The notes below the pieces were generated by a model. It saw nothing but the letters and a program-made list of their open reading frames with translations. It had not been told where the DNA came from and did no database searches. This document shows positions 56,360-64,000 of a DNA stretch of 64,000 nt, piece by piece. The stretch spans positions 1 to 64,000 of the forward strand of contig NZ_JANFMV010000004.1 of the NCBI RefSeq assembly GCF_024385575.1. Direction: 5' to 3'. The translations under genes were made by a program, and so were the position numbers. The DNA is from Rhizobium sp. NRK18 (GTDB lineage: Bacteria > Pseudomonadota > Alphaproteobacteria > Rhizobiales > Rhizobiaceae). Position 1 is the stretch's first letter. Every line of letters begins with the position of its first letter.

Positions 56360-57499
56360 ATGAATGACATACATGCCGGATCGACCCCGATCCTCCAGTT
56401 CGGCACGAGCAGATTTCTGCTTGCGCATGCCGATCTCTTCATCTCCGAAGCACTGGAAAACGGAGAAGCCCCCGGCGGCATCACCGTCGTGCAGACGACC
56501 GGAAATGCCGAGAGCCTGGCGCGCATCGTTGCTTTGTCGGAGGGTGAAGGCTATCCGGTGCGTGTACGGGGCATGATCGACGGCAGACCGAGCGACGAGG
56601 TCAAGACCGGGCGCGCCGTCCTGGGCGGACTGTCCGCCGCAACCGACTGGGTCTCGGTCAGGCGCGCGTTCGTCGCGGCCGACATCGTGATCTCCAATAC
56701 CGGCGACAGGGGCTACGAGCTGGACGCACGCGACACCGCCGAAACGGTCGCCGATCGCACTCGCCCTCCTTTAAGCTTTCCCGCCAAGCTTGCCGTCCTG
56801 CTCCTCGAGCGCTTCGAGGAGCGTCCCGACGCGGCCGTCTCCCTCTACCCTTGCGAACTCATCCAGAACAACGGCGACCGGCTGCAGGACATCGTCCGGC
56901 AACTGGCCGTCGACTGGAAATTCCCGTCCGCCTTCCTCGCCCACTTCGATCGGGACTGCCACTTCGCCAACAGCCTTGTCGACCGCATCGTTTCCGAAGC
57001 GATCCAGCCCGTCGGTGCCGTATGCGAACCCTATGGCCTCTGGGCGATCGAGCGGAAGGACGGTCTCATTCTGCCCTGCCGGCACCCGTCCGTCGTGCTG
57101 ACGGAGGACCTGCTTCCCTTCGAGCGGCTGAAGCTCCATATCCTCAATCTCGGCCACACCGTGCTCGCCGAACTCTGGCGGCAGGCCGGTTCAAAGCCGG
57201 ATGCCCTGGTGCGCGACGCGATTGCCGGCAGCGACGGCCAGCGGCTCGACCAGATCTGGCGTGAGGAAGTGCTGCCCGGCTTTGCAAGCGTCGGCATGGG
57301 CGACGAAGCCGCGGACTACATCCGCATCACCCGCGAGCGCTTCGAAAACCCCTTCCTCGACCATCGCCTTGCCGATATCGCCGGAAACCACGCCGAAAAA
57401 GCCAGACGCCGCATCGGCGCCTTCATCGAGTGGATCGATGAAAACGGCAGTGTTCCGATGCCAAACCTGCGCGAGATTCTGGCGCAGGCACAGGGCTGA
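56360..57499 (+). CDS. Mannitol dehydrogenase-family oxidoreductase (UxaB-like)
   Basis: A 379-residue NAD-dependent reductase of the long-chain mannitol/altronate dehydrogenase family. LQFGTSRFLLAHADLFI is the family N-terminus, VISNTGDRGYEL and SLYPCELIQNNGDRL are the cofactor and substrate regions, and the catalytic Lys region is around RLKLHILNLGHT. UxaB reduces tagaturonate to altronate, but E. coli UxaB is near 480 residues; this shorter form occurs in rhizobia with unclear substrates. No uxaA/uxaC partners are nearby. It converges with the RpiR gene. Confidence 0.7.
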   Translation: MNDIHAGSTPILQFGTSRFLLAHADLFISEALENGEAPGGITVVQTTGNAESLARIVALSEGEGYPVRVRGMIDGRPSDEVKTGRAVLGGLSAATDWVSVRRAFVAADIVISNTGDRGYELDARDTAETVADRTRPPLSFPAKLAVLLLERFEERPDAAVSLYPCELIQNNGDRLQDIVRQLAVDWKFPSAFLAHFDRDCHFANSLVDRIVSEAIQPVGAVCEPYGLWAIERKDGLILPCRHPSVVLTEDLLPFERLKLHILNLGHTVLAELWRQAGSKPDALVRDAIAGSDGQRLDQIWREEVLPGFASVGMGDEAADYIRITRERFENPFLDHRLADIAGNHAEKARRRIGAFIEWIDENGSVPMPNLREILAQAQG

Positions 57500-57520
57500 C
57501 TGGCGGTCCGTCCGCCCTGC

Positions 57521-58405
57521 TCAGCTCCAGCTGAAGGGCGGGCCCTCTTCCCGGAACCGGTCGAACTGCTCGATCGCCTTCAATGACCGGCCATTGTCGA
57601 TTGCCGCAAGGTCAAGGATCACCGTGTTGGCGATTGTCATCGGCACGACGAGTGATTGCGACTGGCCGAGGGAGCCGCGCGAAACGGTGATGTGGTGCTC
57701 GGGCTGCGGCGAGAAGCGGCCGCCGGCAATATCGGTGATTGCGAGCATTGTTCCGCCACGGCTTGCCGCAACAGAGCGAATGTCGTGGAGCAGTGGCGGC
57801 GGACTGCGAAAGGCGAAGAGCCAGAGGACATCGCGGCTGGTCATGGTCATCAGCGTCTCGCGCATCAGGTTCGGCGTCGCCGTCAGATCGACGGCGTCGT
57901 AACCCGACCGGTTGAGCCTGAGATTGACGAGATGGGCGAGCGCGCCGAAGTGGCCGACGCCGACGACGAACACTCGCCGACAGTCGCGCAGGGTTTCCGA
58001 GAACTTGCGGATCTGACCGTCATTGACCGCCTTTCGCGCATTCTCCAGCGCGGCGATCTCGCTTTCGATGACGGAGGACACCAGTTGCCCCTCATCGGCG
58101 CGAAGGAGGCGGGCGGCAACGCGCGCCGCGCCGTTGTCGAAATCCTCGCCCTCGTCCACGACGCTGTTCTGCAGAAAGGTCCGGAACTCGGGATAGCCTT
58201 CGAACCCCAGACGCCGAGCCAGACGAACGGCGGATGACGGGTGCAGGCCGGCGCGGCTGGAAATCTCACGGCCGTTTTCAAGCGCGGCCCGCAGGGGATT
58301 TTCCATCAAGACGTCCAGGAGCCGCGTATCGGCGTCGGTCAGTCGTTCGGCATTCAGCGCCACCAGGTCGCGCAGGTGCATGGGGGAATCGTCTGTCTTG
58401 TCCAT
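57521..58405 (-). CDS. MurR/RpiR-family regulator (HTH plus SIS domain)
   Basis: A 294-residue regulator. The helix-turn-helix of the HTH_6 type (ISSRAGLHPSSAVRLARRLG, about residues 46-65) is followed by a SIS domain that binds phosphosugars (RVFVVGVGHFGALAHLVNL, about residues 138-156). It ends the leftward Ugp-like operon, 13 bases after the ATPase gene, so it is likely autoregulated and responds to a phosphorylated sugar such as glycerol phosphate derivatives. Confidence 0.8.
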   Translation of the reverse strand: MDKTDDSPMHLRDLVALNAERLTDADTRLLDVLMENPLRAALENGREISSRAGLHPSSAVRLARRLGFEGYPEFRTFLQNSVVDEGEDFDNGAARVAARLLRADEGQLVSSVIESEIAALENARKAVNDGQIRKFSETLRDCRRVFVVGVGHFGALAHLVNLRLNRSGYDAVDLTATPNLMRETLMTMTSRDVLWLFAFRSPPPLLHDIRSVAASRGGTMLAITDIAGGRFSPQPEHHITVSRGSLGQSQSLVVPMTIANTVILDLAAIDNGRSLKAIEQFDRFREEGPPFSWS

Positions 58406-58418
58406 TATCGATCCGGCC

Positions 58419-59459
58419 TCACTGCACGACCGTCGAAAATTCGACCCGATCGCCCCTCTGGCTGTCGAAGAAGTGCGCGGCGTTCATATCGCATGCGATC
58501 CAGCAGTTGGAAAGGTCCGCCGGAAGTGTACTGCGATGCTCGGTCAGGGTAACCCGTCCTGCCGGTGTTTCGCAATGCAGCACGACATCCGAACCGATCA
58601 TCTCGCTCAAGGTGATGGTCGCGGGAAGTGCAGCACCCTCCGGCCTCTGACTGACGAGCCGCAACGCGTCGGAGCGCAACCCGACCGTAAGCGTATCCGG
58701 AATGCCGGCTTCGGGCAGGCGCGAGGCTTCGAAGAAGTTCATTTCCGGCGCCCCAATGAAGGAGGCGACGAAACGGTTGGCCGGCCGGTCGTAGATCGCC
58801 TCCGGCGTATCGAACTGCTGCAGATACCCACCCTTCATGACGGCGATCCGGTCGGCGAGCGACAACGCCTCGGTCTGGTCGTGCGTGACGTAGATGATCG
58901 TCGCCTTCAGCGACTGGTGCAGTTCCTTGATCTCGCGGCGCATGGTGACACGCAGGGCATTGTCGAGGTTCGACAGCGGCTCGTCCATCAGGAAGGTGGA
59001 GGTCTCGCGCGCGATCGCCCGGCCCATCGCCACCCGCTGCCGCTGCCCGCCGGAAAGGGCTGCAGGCTTGCGGTCGAGATAGTCTCCAAGCTCAAGAGTG
59101 CGCGCGACCGTCTCTGCCCTGACGTTGCGTTCCTTGCGCCCCATGCCGCGCAGCTCCAGCCCGAAGGCGATGTTCTCGCGAACCGTCATGTGCGGGTAGA
59201 GCGCGTAGTTCTGGAAGATCATGGCGATGTCGCGGTCCTGCGGCGAGACCGTGTTGGCGCGCTTGCCGTTGATGATGATATCGCCGTCAGGGCAGGCTTC
59301 GAGACCGGCAATCAGCCGCAACAGCGTTGACTTTCCGCAGCCGGACGGACCGACGATGACGATGAACTCGCCGGGTTCGATATCCATCGAGACGCCGTGC
59401 AGGACGGCCGGGCCATGGCCGTAGGCCTTGCGGATATCCTTGAGGGTAATGCGGCTCAT
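58419..59459 (-). CDS. ABC transporter ATP-binding protein (UgpC family)
   Basis: A 346-residue ATPase: Walker A GPSGCGKST, Q-loop FQNYALYPHM, signature LSGGQRQRV, Walker [12 protein letters not shown], and a TOBE domain after about residue 235. ATG 59459 is four bases after the phosphodiesterase stop; the longer frame to 59696 is the antisense of that gene's end and is rejected. It energises the importer encoded just upstream. Confidence 0.9.
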   Translation of the reverse strand: MSRITLKDIRKAYGHGPAVLHGVSMDIEPGEFIVIVGPSGCGKSTLLRLIAGLEACPDGDIIINGKRANTVSPQDRDIAMIFQNYALYPHMTVRENIAFGLELRGMGRKERNVRAETVARTLELGDYLDRKPAALSGGQRQRVAMGRAIARETSTFLMDEPLSNLDNALRVTMRREIKELHQSLKATIIYVTHDQTEALSLADRIAVMKGGYLQQFDTPEAIYDRPANRFVASFIGAPEMNFFEASRLPEAGIPDTLTVGLRSDALRLVSQRPEGAALPATITLSEMIGSDVVLHCETPAGRVTLTEHRSTLPADLSNCWIACDMNAAHFFDSQRGDRVEFSTVVQ

Positions 59460-59463
59460 GACC

Positions 59464-60225
59464 TCATCTCCTGGTCGTGTCGCTGTCGTTGCGGGCATTG
59501 CGGATGTCGAGCGCGAGCGTCGGCCTGTCGGTGGTGAACACCTTGACGCCGAGGTCGAGCGCCTTCCCAATCTGCGGACGCGTATGGGCGGCCCAGCAGC
59601 CGAAGGCGAGGCCCGCCTCCTCTGCCATCGCCTGCAGTGTCCGGTCGGCGGTGTCGATATGAACGCCGATCTCGGGGATGCCGCGGAGGCGGGCAAGGTC
59701 CATGACGCCGGCAGCGCCGACCAGCTTCAGGACCGCCGGTGCGACCAGCCAGAGGCTTGGCCGGTCCGTTGCCGCGGACAGGTCCTTGAGCGTATCGAGA
59801 AGAAACGAAGAGAATGTGGTCGTCGAGAGCCGGTCCGCAGCCTCAAGCGCCGCCACCGCTTTCGGCACGAAGCCTTGATAAAGACGTCCGTCGTGGCCGG
59901 GCTTGATCTCGCAGCGGAAGGCGACCGTGCTGCCTTGGAAGATGTCGCAGAGTTCCTCCAAGAACAGCGGATGGCGGAAGCCCTCTCCACTGTGATCGAC
60001 GATTGCCCGGCGCACCTCCTCTGCCGTCATGTCGGCGATGATGCCGGCGGTATCCGTCGTCCGGTCGAGCGTCGCGTCATGGTGGACGATGATGCGGCCG
60101 TCGGCGGTCGGATGCAGGTCGAACTCGACCTCCTCGACCGCCATCGCCGCCGTCGCGGCAAAGCCCGCCCAGGTGCTGTCGCCGAATTCGAGCGTTCCGC
60201 CACGATGAGATGCAATGCGTGTCAC
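59464..60225 (-). CDS. Glycerophosphodiester phosphodiesterase (UgpQ-like)
   Basis: A 253-residue GDPD-family TIM barrel. The catalytic pair is His7 and His49 region: ASHRGG at the N-terminus and EFDLHPTADGRIIVHHDATLD split over residues 34-54; metal ligands include the Glu/Asp of EVEFDLH and Glu in CEIKPG. UgpQ-type enzymes release glycerol 3-phosphate from deacylated phospholipids in the cytoplasm. Its place between permease and ATPase genes suggests the importer carries glycerophosphodiesters. Confidence 0.8.
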   Translation of the reverse strand: MTRIASHRGGTLEFGDSTWAGFAATAAMAVEEVEFDLHPTADGRIIVHHDATLDRTTDTAGIIADMTAEEVRRAIVDHSGEGFRHPLFLEELCDIFQGSTVAFRCEIKPGHDGRLYQGFVPKAVAALEAADRLSTTTFSSFLLDTLKDLSAATDRPSLWLVAPAVLKLVGAAGVMDLARLRGIPEIGVHIDTADRTLQAMAEEAGLAFGCWAAHTRPQIGKALDLGVKVFTTDRPTLALDIRNARNDSDTTRR

Positions 60226-60250
60226 GTTGTGTTTTCCAGTCCTGTGTCGA

Positions 60251-61060
60251 TTATTTGAGAGCGCCCATGGTGATGCCCCGCACCAGATGGCGTTCGACCA
60301 GCACGAAGCCGAGAATGACCGGCAGCATGGAAATGGTCGAAGCGGCCATCACCAGCGGCCAGTTGATCAGGCCTTCGCCCGGGTTCAGCCGGTAGAGCTT
60401 GGCGAGGCCGATCTGCAGGGTGAAGAGGTTCTCGTCGCTGGTGGCGATCAGCGGCCAGATGTAGTTGTTCCATTCGGTGATGAAGACATAGAGGCCCATG
60501 GAGAAGATCGCCGGCTTCGCGATCGGCACGATCACCCGCCAGAGCACGGTCAATGGCCTCGCGCCGTCCATGTAGGCTGCCTCGTCCAGCGCCCGCGGAA
60601 TGCCGCGGATATACTGACGGAGGAAGAATGCGGCAAAACCGTTCGATATCGCCGGCAGGATCAGGCCCGCATAGGTGTCGAGCAGGCCGGCATCCGCCAG
60701 CGTCAGGTAGTTCGGGATGAGGCTGATATGGCTCGGGATCATCAGCGTCGCCACGGTAGCGGCGAACAGCAGGTCGTTGCCGGGAAAATCGTAGCGGGCG
60801 AAGGCATAGGCAGCCATGGTGGAGACCGTGATGCTGATCACCGTCACGGCGCCGGCGACGATAATGCTGTTCAGCAGATAGCGGGCAAAATGATACTGGC
60901 CTATAGCCGCCTGATAATTGCCGAAGGTGAAATCGAAGCGGCCCGTATAAAACGCGGTGGAGGTCTGGAACGACATCCAGATCGCGTAGAGAACCGGGGC
61001 GAGGAACAGCAGCCCGCCGAGCAGTGCAAGGCCACTCAGGAAGCGATTGTCAGTCTTCAT
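60251..61060 (-). CDS. ABC transporter permease (MalG/UgpE family)
   Basis: A 269-residue permease with six segments. The coupling loop is RALDEAAYMDGARPLTVLWR. ATG 61060 overlaps the preceding permease gene by 11 bases; the frame extending to 61210 is in that gene's antisense-like frame and is rejected. Partner of the MalF/UgpA-like permease. Confidence 0.9.
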   Translation of the reverse strand: MKTDNRFLSGLALLGGLLFLAPVLYAIWMSFQTSTAFYTGRFDFTFGNYQAAIGQYHFARYLLNSIIVAGAVTVISITVSTMAAYAFARYDFPGNDLLFAATVATLMIPSHISLIPNYLTLADAGLLDTYAGLILPAISNGFAAFFLRQYIRGIPRALDEAAYMDGARPLTVLWRVIVPIAKPAIFSMGLYVFITEWNNYIWPLIATSDENLFTLQIGLAKLYRLNPGEGLINWPLVMAASTISMLPVILGFVLVERHLVRGITMGALK

Positions 61061-61919
61061 AGTGAATTCTCCGTCCGAGAACGCGCGCCTTGAAGATGGC
61101 AAGGCCGACCAGCAGGATGAACAGCAGGACGGCGAGCGCCGAGCCTTGCCCGATGTCGAACAGCGTGAAACCGATCTGGTAGAGGCGATTGACGAGGAGG
61201 TCGGTCGCACCGGCCGGTCCCCCTTGCGTCATCACGTCGACCAGCGTGAACAGCTGGAAGGCGTCGATGACCGAGATCACCAGCAGGAAATAGGTGGTTG
61301 GCATGACCAGTGGAAACGTCACGCGGCGAAACACATGGAGTTTCCGGCCGCCATCGACGGCGGCGGCATCGTAGAGCTCTTGCGGGATCGCCTGCAGGCC
61401 GGCGATGTAGATCACCACGTCGTAGCCGAGCTGCCGCCAGGTGTTGATGAAGATCAGCACGCCAAGCGCCAGATCCGGCCGCTGCATCCAGCCGACCTTG
61501 TCGATGCCGAACAGGCCGAGAAGACCGTTCATCATCCCGTAATCGGTGGAGAACACCCACGAAAACACGACGGCGATGGAGACCGTCGAGGTGACATAGG
61601 GCAGGAACAGGGCACCGCGCAGGATGCGGCGGGCAAAGGTTTCGCGCGACAGGGCGCTCGCCAGAACCAGTGCCAAGGCTAGCCGGATCGGAACGGAGAT
61701 GAAGGCGAAGATCGCCGTCACCTCGAACGAGTTCCAGAAGGCATCCGACTTCAGCAGGACACGATAATTGTCGAAGCCCACGAAGGGCTTGTCCGGCGAC
61801 ATGAAATCCCATTGCCGGAAGCTCAGGTCGACGCTGGTGACGATCGGGATGTAAGTGAACACCGCGATGAAGGCCATCAGCGGCAGAACGAAGAGATAGG
61901 GCGTCAGCTTTCGCGGCAT
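61050..61919 (-). CDS. ABC transporter permease (MalF/UgpA family)
   Basis: A 289-residue permease of six segments. LTPYLFVLPLMAFIAVFTYIP forms TM1, and QELYDAAAVDGGRKLHVFRR is the coupling loop. ATG 61919 has AGGAAG six bases upstream; a TTG at 61925 is less likely. A stem-loop separates it from the receptor gene. Confidence 0.9.
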   Translation of the reverse strand: MPRKLTPYLFVLPLMAFIAVFTYIPIVTSVDLSFRQWDFMSPDKPFVGFDNYRVLLKSDAFWNSFEVTAIFAFISVPIRLALALVLASALSRETFARRILRGALFLPYVTSTVSIAVVFSWVFSTDYGMMNGLLGLFGIDKVGWMQRPDLALGVLIFINTWRQLGYDVVIYIAGLQAIPQELYDAAAVDGGRKLHVFRRVTFPLVMPTTYFLLVISVIDAFQLFTLVDVMTQGGPAGATDLLVNRLYQIGFTLFDIGQGSALAVLLFILLVGLAIFKARVLGRRIHYED

Positions 61920-61973
61920 GAGCAACTTCCTGTGCCCTTGTCCATGGTCGACAATGGCGGGCTTGCAGTGGAG

Positions 61974-62000
61974 AGACCCGCGCGGCTGGCGCGCGGGTCT
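61974..62000 (-). other. Intercistronic stem-loop after the UgpB-like gene
   Basis: AGACCCGCGC at 61974-61983 pairs perfectly with GCGCGGGTCT at 61991-62000 over a seven-base loop, between the receptor and first permease genes of the leftward operon. Confidence 0.7.
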
Positions 62001-62020
62001 TCAAACCCTGGTTTTACGGG

Positions 62021-63277
62021 TTACTTGGCGAGGCGGGCAGCTTCCTCGCGCGTCCGGGCGGCAAAATCCGTCAGAGCGGACTTCGCGTCCTTCGTGCCGA
62101 GTGCGATGGCCTGCCAGACGTCGTATTCGTTGGTGCGCATCCAGGTGACGACCGGCGGGCGCGGACGACCGCGAGCGAAGTCGAGCTGCTTGATGGCGAC
62201 GTCGATGCCCTGTTCCTTGGCAAGCGCCTCGGCGGCCAGCGGCTGGTTCATGGTCTTCTTGTTGATCGGCATGTAGCCGGTTGCCGCAAACCAGATCGCA
62301 TTCGATTCCGGAGAGGCGGCGAAGGACATGAACTTGTAGGCGGCGTCCTTCACCTTCGGGTCTGCAGAAGACAGGATACCGATGCCGGCGCCGCCGATCG
62401 GAACCGCGCAGACCTTGTTGCAGGGCATTGGCAGCACGACGACATTGTCGCCGAGACCCTTCTTGACGTCACCGTAATCGCCGGTCGAGTTCATCATCAT
62501 GCCGGCATGGCCGGACAGGAAGACCTGCTTGTCGTTCTTCTCGTCGGTCACGCCGTCGGCGGACGCAAGCTTGTCCTTGACCAGCGACGCCATCCATTCA
62601 TAGGCCTCGATCGTGTTCGGGCTGTCGATCAGGATGTCGCCAGTCTTGGAATCGATCAGGTCGCTGTCGTTCGACATGACCAGACCCCAGCGGGAGAACT
62701 GGCCGGGCGCTGTCATACCCATGACACCATCGCCACCCAGTTTCTCGGTGATCTGGCGGGCAGCCGCGCTGATATCGTCGAAGGTCTTCAGCGGCGGCAA
62801 TTCGGCAAAACCGGCCTTCTTGAAGATGTCCGTGTTGACGTAGAGCACCGGGGTCGAGGAGTTGAAGGGGACGATATAGTTCTTGCCGTCATAGACGCCG
62901 ACCTCGCGGGCGAAGCCGAACAGGTCGGCGGAGAGCGGGTCATTCGCCAGCTGGTTGGTGAGGTCGTCGAGAACGCCCCGATCGGCGAAGAGACCGTAGC
63001 GGGTGACCTCCATGATCACCGCGTCAGGCGCACGGCGCGCCGGAATGGCGGCCTGGAGTTTGGCGACGATGTCGTCGTAATTGCCGATGAACTGGGAATC
63101 GATGTGGATATCGGGATTGGCTTTTTCGAAGTTGGCGATGATTTCGCCAATCGCCTTGCCGTTGGAGGCCGTGCTCTTGAAGCTGTGCCAGAATTCGACG
63201 GTCGTATCTGCGGCAAAAGCGGCCTGGGCCATGACCGAGACGGCGCCGGCCAGCAGGAGTGCGGAGAGTTTCTTCAT
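62021..63277 (-). CDS. ABC transporter substrate-binding protein (UgpB-like)
   Basis: A 418-residue periplasmic receptor with Sec signal (MKKLSALLLAGAVSVMAQAA, cleavage near AFA|ADT). TVEFWHSF and FEKANPDIHIDSQFIGNYDD resemble UgpB, the glycerol 3-phosphate/glycerophosphocholine receptor. A phosphodiesterase gene in the operon supports this ligand class. Cysteines in MPCNKVCAVP may form a disulfide. The promoter region holds repeated TTGCAA elements shared with the divergent RpiR gene. Confidence 0.8.
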   Translation of the reverse strand: MKKLSALLLAGAVSVMAQAAFAADTTVEFWHSFKSTASNGKAIGEIIANFEKANPDIHIDSQFIGNYDDIVAKLQAAIPARRAPDAVIMEVTRYGLFADRGVLDDLTNQLANDPLSADLFGFAREVGVYDGKNYIVPFNSSTPVLYVNTDIFKKAGFAELPPLKTFDDISAAARQITEKLGGDGVMGMTAPGQFSRWGLVMSNDSDLIDSKTGDILIDSPNTIEAYEWMASLVKDKLASADGVTDEKNDKQVFLSGHAGMMMNSTGDYGDVKKGLGDNVVVLPMPCNKVCAVPIGGAGIGILSSADPKVKDAAYKFMSFAASPESNAIWFAATGYMPINKKTMNQPLAAEALAKEQGIDVAIKQLDFARGRPRPPVVTWMRTNEYDVWQAIALGTKDAKSALTDFAARTREEAARLAK

Positions 63278-63288
63278 GGAATGATCCT

Positions 63289-63411
63289 TTGCAACTAAAA
63301 TTGCAGTGATATTACATCTTGCAATTATAGTGGCGAAGCGACGGTTCGTTGACGGATGGATGAAGAATTGATGACAGTGGCCGGGCTTGCGAACCCAGCG
63401 TAAATTTGCAA
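63289..63411. promoter_or_regulatory. Divergent control region with repeated TTGCA elements
   Basis: TTGCAA occurs at 63289-63294, 63319-63324 and 63406-63411, with TTGCAG at 63301-63306. TGCAA...TTGCA at 63290-63305 forms an inverted repeat. The cluster lies between the UgpB-like operon and the RpiR-type gene, as expected for an RpiR operator set. Confidence 0.5.
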
Positions 63412-63450
63412 GCCATCCGCTTTGTTATAGTGTCGGGCGACAGACTGTCT

Positions 63451-64000
63451 TTGAGGAGATTCTCCATCTCGGCCTTCCTTGATCAACTGAAAGCCTATGC
63501 GGCGGACGGCACGCCGGCGGAGCGCCGGCTGGCGCGCTTTTTCCTCGATAATCTGGCCGACATTCCCTTCGAGACGGCAGCGTCCATCGCCACCAAGATG
63601 GACCTGAGCCCGATGACGGTCGGCCGCTTCCTGCGCCGCCTCGGCTTCCAGGGTGTCGACGGGTTGAAGAGCGAATTGCGCAGCGGCGCGGTGTCCTCGG
63701 CCTGGCAGTTGACGGACCGCATCGAGACGCTGCGCGAGGACCTGAAGGCCGGCCGGCTGATGGCCGAACTGATGCAGGAACAGGTCGAGACGCTGCACCG
63801 GCTCTACGAGATGTCGAACCAGGAGCGCTGGATATCGGCCGTCGACATGATCCTCGGCGCCCGCGAAATCTTCATTGCCAGCTACCAGAACATCGGCGGC
63901 ATCGCCCGCTATTTCGCCGAGCAGCTTTCCTACGCCCGCGACGGCGTGCGCTACATGGACGGGCTGAACGGCACCTATGTGGAACTGCTCGGCCATCCGG
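63451..64000 (+). CDS. MurR/RpiR-family regulator, 5' part (runs off the window)
   Basis: An open frame without stop to the window end. It encodes FLDQLKAYAADGTPAERRLA, then the HTH_6 region ending MTVGRFLRRLGFQGVDGLK, a linker, and the start of a SIS domain (AREIFIASYQNIGGIARYF). It is divergent from the UgpB-like operon. The start is uncertain: TTG 63451 and GTG 63430 are in frame, and GAGGAG at 63453-63458 would suit an unusual ATC at 63466, where the family alignment seems to begin. At least 183 residues are present. Confidence 0.7.
   Translation, partial: MRRFSISAFLDQLKAYAADGTPAERRLARFFLDNLADIPFETAASIATKMDLSPMTVGRFLRRLGFQGVDGLKSELRSGAVSSAWQLTDRIETLREDLKAGRLMAELMQEQVETLHRLYEMSNQERWISAVDMILGAREIFIASYQNIGGIARYFAEQLSYARDGVRYMDGLNGTYVELLGHP

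Overview
The window looks like a GC-rich alphaproteobacterial chromosome or large plasmid from the Rhizobiaceae (Rhizobium/Ensifer/Agrobacterium/Shinella relatives). The reasons are a dmeRF-type nickel/cobalt efflux pair, bluB, an iron-rhodo-box (TGA-N9-TCA) before a siderophore-interacting protein, a lacEFGZK-type lactose operon, and many GntR/FCD, LacI and RpiR regulators next to binding-protein-dependent importers. I saw no tRNA, rRNA, CRISPR array, transposase or phage gene. Two genes are cut by the window edges: a probable 3' tail at 2-40 and an RpiR-type regulator running off the right end.

Region by region. 1-7.5 kb is housekeeping/accessory: metal sensor and CDF exporter, dihaem peroxidase, bluB, queD-queE behind a strongly structured leader, a flavin reductase divergent from a GhrA-type reductase, and an iron-regulated SIP protein. 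7.5-16.6 kb is a TRAP-transporter cluster with a GntR regulator, an Asp/Glu-type racemase, a ThDP enzyme, a DadA-like oxidase, a TauE/SafE exporter and an SBF-type permease. 17.2-35 kb holds three divergent units: a sialidase-like BNR protein against a dpp-type ABC importer; an iron-type alcohol dehydrogenase against a tctBCA-lyase-dehydrogenase operon; and a DUF1537 kinase-GntR pair against pdxA2. The three divergent promoter regions carry six copies of the same TTGACA-W-AT-type element, each pointing toward its gene, so I read these units as one regulon. 35-46.7 kb is a twelve-gene leftward run: ltnD-otnK-otnC-otnI-GntR-denD-SDR-ABC importer-SDR, the complete L-threonate/D-erythronate to DHAP pathway with its own transporter, facing a LacI regulator across a tandem operator. 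47.9-56.2 kb is a LacI regulator plus lacEFGZK and a BON protein. 56.4-64 kb has a UxaB-like dehydrogenase and a leftward Ugp-like importer operon with a glycerophosphodiesterase, flanked by two RpiR regulators.

The genes fit a scavenger of plant- or soil-derived acid sugars and glycerol phosphates. At least two tetronate routes (OtnK/OtnC and DtnK/PdxA2) end in DHAP, fed by six high-affinity importers (TRAP, TCT and four ABC). In all six importers a stable stem-loop follows the binding-protein gene before the first permease gene. The most interesting part is the 17-35 kb regulon, whose gene set (BNR hydrolase, DapA-family lyase, two dehydrogenases, Fe-ADH, DUF1537 kinase, PdxA2, two importers) does not match a pathway I know.
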